From assembly GCF_900182785.1 (NCBI RefSeq), contig NZ_FXTS01000004.1, positions 124,001-188,000 of the forward strand: a DNA stretch of 64,000 nt, written 5' to 3'. This document shows positions 63,592-64,000 of the stretch, in pieces. A program made the position numbers and the translations under genes. Source of the stretch: Oceanospirillum linum. Its GTDB lineage: Bacteria > Pseudomonadota > Gammaproteobacteria > Pseudomonadales > Halomonadaceae. Below the pieces are notes generated by a model. That model ran no database searches and was not told the origin of the DNA. It saw only the letters and a list, made by a program, of their open reading frames with translations. Within the stretch, counting starts at the first letter, position 1. Each line of letters starts with the position of its first letter.

Positions 63592-63912
63592 TTAATCTTC
63601 CGGCTCATCAGACACTTCAACTAAGCCATCAAGAATACGTACCGGATAAACATCAATATCTTCGTATGCAGGGGGTGCTGTTACTTCACCTGAACGCAGG
63701 CAGAAGCGGGCACCGTGACGGGGACAAACAATTTCACCATCCTCAATACAGCCACCTTCCAGGGAGCCGCCATCGTGGCTGCAGACGTTCTCTATGGCAT
63801 GAAACTCACCATCGACATTCGCTACCAATAGCTCAATATCATCTTCTGTAGTCACCAACTGATACTCACCATCAGCGATGGCGGCGGCAGCATCTACCTT
63901 AATCCAACCCAT
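63592..63912 (-). CDS. Rieske-type 2Fe-2S ferredoxin
   Basis: The 106-residue Rieske protein has C-S-H-D-G-G-S-L and C-P-R-H-G-A-R-F, the two C-x-H/C-x-x-H pairs that bind the cluster. It resembles ferredoxin components of ring-hydroxylating dioxygenases and the NirD small subunit. No oxygenase or reductase gene is near, so its partner is unknown. It follows a gene cut by the window edge by 20 bases, so the two are probably cotranscribed. An AGGAAAG ribosome site precedes the ATG. Confidence 0.88.
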   Translation of the reverse strand: MGWIKVDAAAAIADGEYQLVTTEDDIELLVANVDGEFHAIENVCSHDGGSLEGGCIEDGEIVCPRHGARFCLRSGEVTAPPAYEDIDVYPVRILDGLVEVSDEPED

Positions 63913-63932
63913 GTTATTGCTTTCCTTTCGAT

Positions 63933-64000
63933 TCAGTCTTCGGTCAGCACGAGCTGAGCCAACCGGGTAAAGTCATTCAAGTGTTTATCCAGAACGGAAA
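63933..64000 (-). CDS. C-terminus of a gene cut by the window edge
   Basis: A minus-strand frame enters from the right edge and ends at a TGA at 63933-63935, with final residues F-T-R-L-A-Q-L-V-L-T-E-D. Only about 22 codons are visible and I do not recognise them. The 20-base gap to the Rieske gene suggests one operon. Confidence 0.5.
   Translation of the reverse strand, partial: SVLDKHLNDFTRLAQLVLTED

Overview
The window looks like the chromosome of a motile, aerobic marine gammaproteobacterium of the Oceanospirillales type (Neptuniibacter, Amphritea, Marinobacterium or Neptunomonas would all fit). This rests on gene content and moderate GC, not on a marker gene. There is no rRNA, intact tRNA, CRISPR array or insertion sequence.

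Layout. 1-1909: right edge of an integrated element, with an ImmA-like peptidase/DUF4411 pair, a 3' tRNA fragment that looks like an attachment-site copy, and the old tRNA terminator. 1922-6315: an aromatic hydroxylase (MobA-like) and the folate-independent methionine synthase pair mesX-mesD. 6457-11950: YgjP-like metalloprotein, FecR-domain protein, chemoreceptor, a lone flagellin with a clear sigma-28 promoter, and a MerR regulator divergent from a MATE pump. 13615-16203: YjiH-family membrane protein, two small proteins and a hairpin-rich stretch. 16204-20190: paaABCDE, the phenylacetyl-CoA epoxidase. 20289-24510: YeeN, a soluble CZB chemoreceptor and the glutathione-dependent formaldehyde pair. 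25793-28599: an orphan amino-acid-type binding protein beside a diguanylate cyclase. 28661-34869: a peroxide regulon segment (OxyR-type site, ahpC, ahpF, oxyR), with an unknown protein and gcvR between. 35563-39963: putA and a divergent Lrp-type regulator. 40119-46480: Sel1 protein, MFS and RarD transporters, a nucleoside-gate protein, an Lrp regulator and a membrane diguanylate cyclase. 46587-56962: chemoreceptor, Na+/alanine symporter, hybrid histidine kinase, a response regulator with an ATPase output, and a Kef-type antiporter. 57047-63551: a second binding protein/diguanylate cyclase pair, the cyclase broken by a G10 tract inside its GGDEF motif, then a coiled-coil protein and two tandem degenerate EAL-HDOD proteins. 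63592-64000: a Rieske ferredoxin and a partial gene.

How the genes work together. Much of the window is signalling: three chemoreceptors, three diguanylate cyclases, two EAL-HDOD proteins and a phosphorelay. Most of the rest is small-molecule catabolism (phenylacetate, hydroxybenzoate-type aromatics, proline, formaldehyde) and peroxide defence. The most unusual items are the G10 tract in a GGDEF motif, two independent binding-protein/cyclase pairs, mesX-mesD, and an unknown protein whose reading frame runs through a strong terminator into antisense of gcvR.
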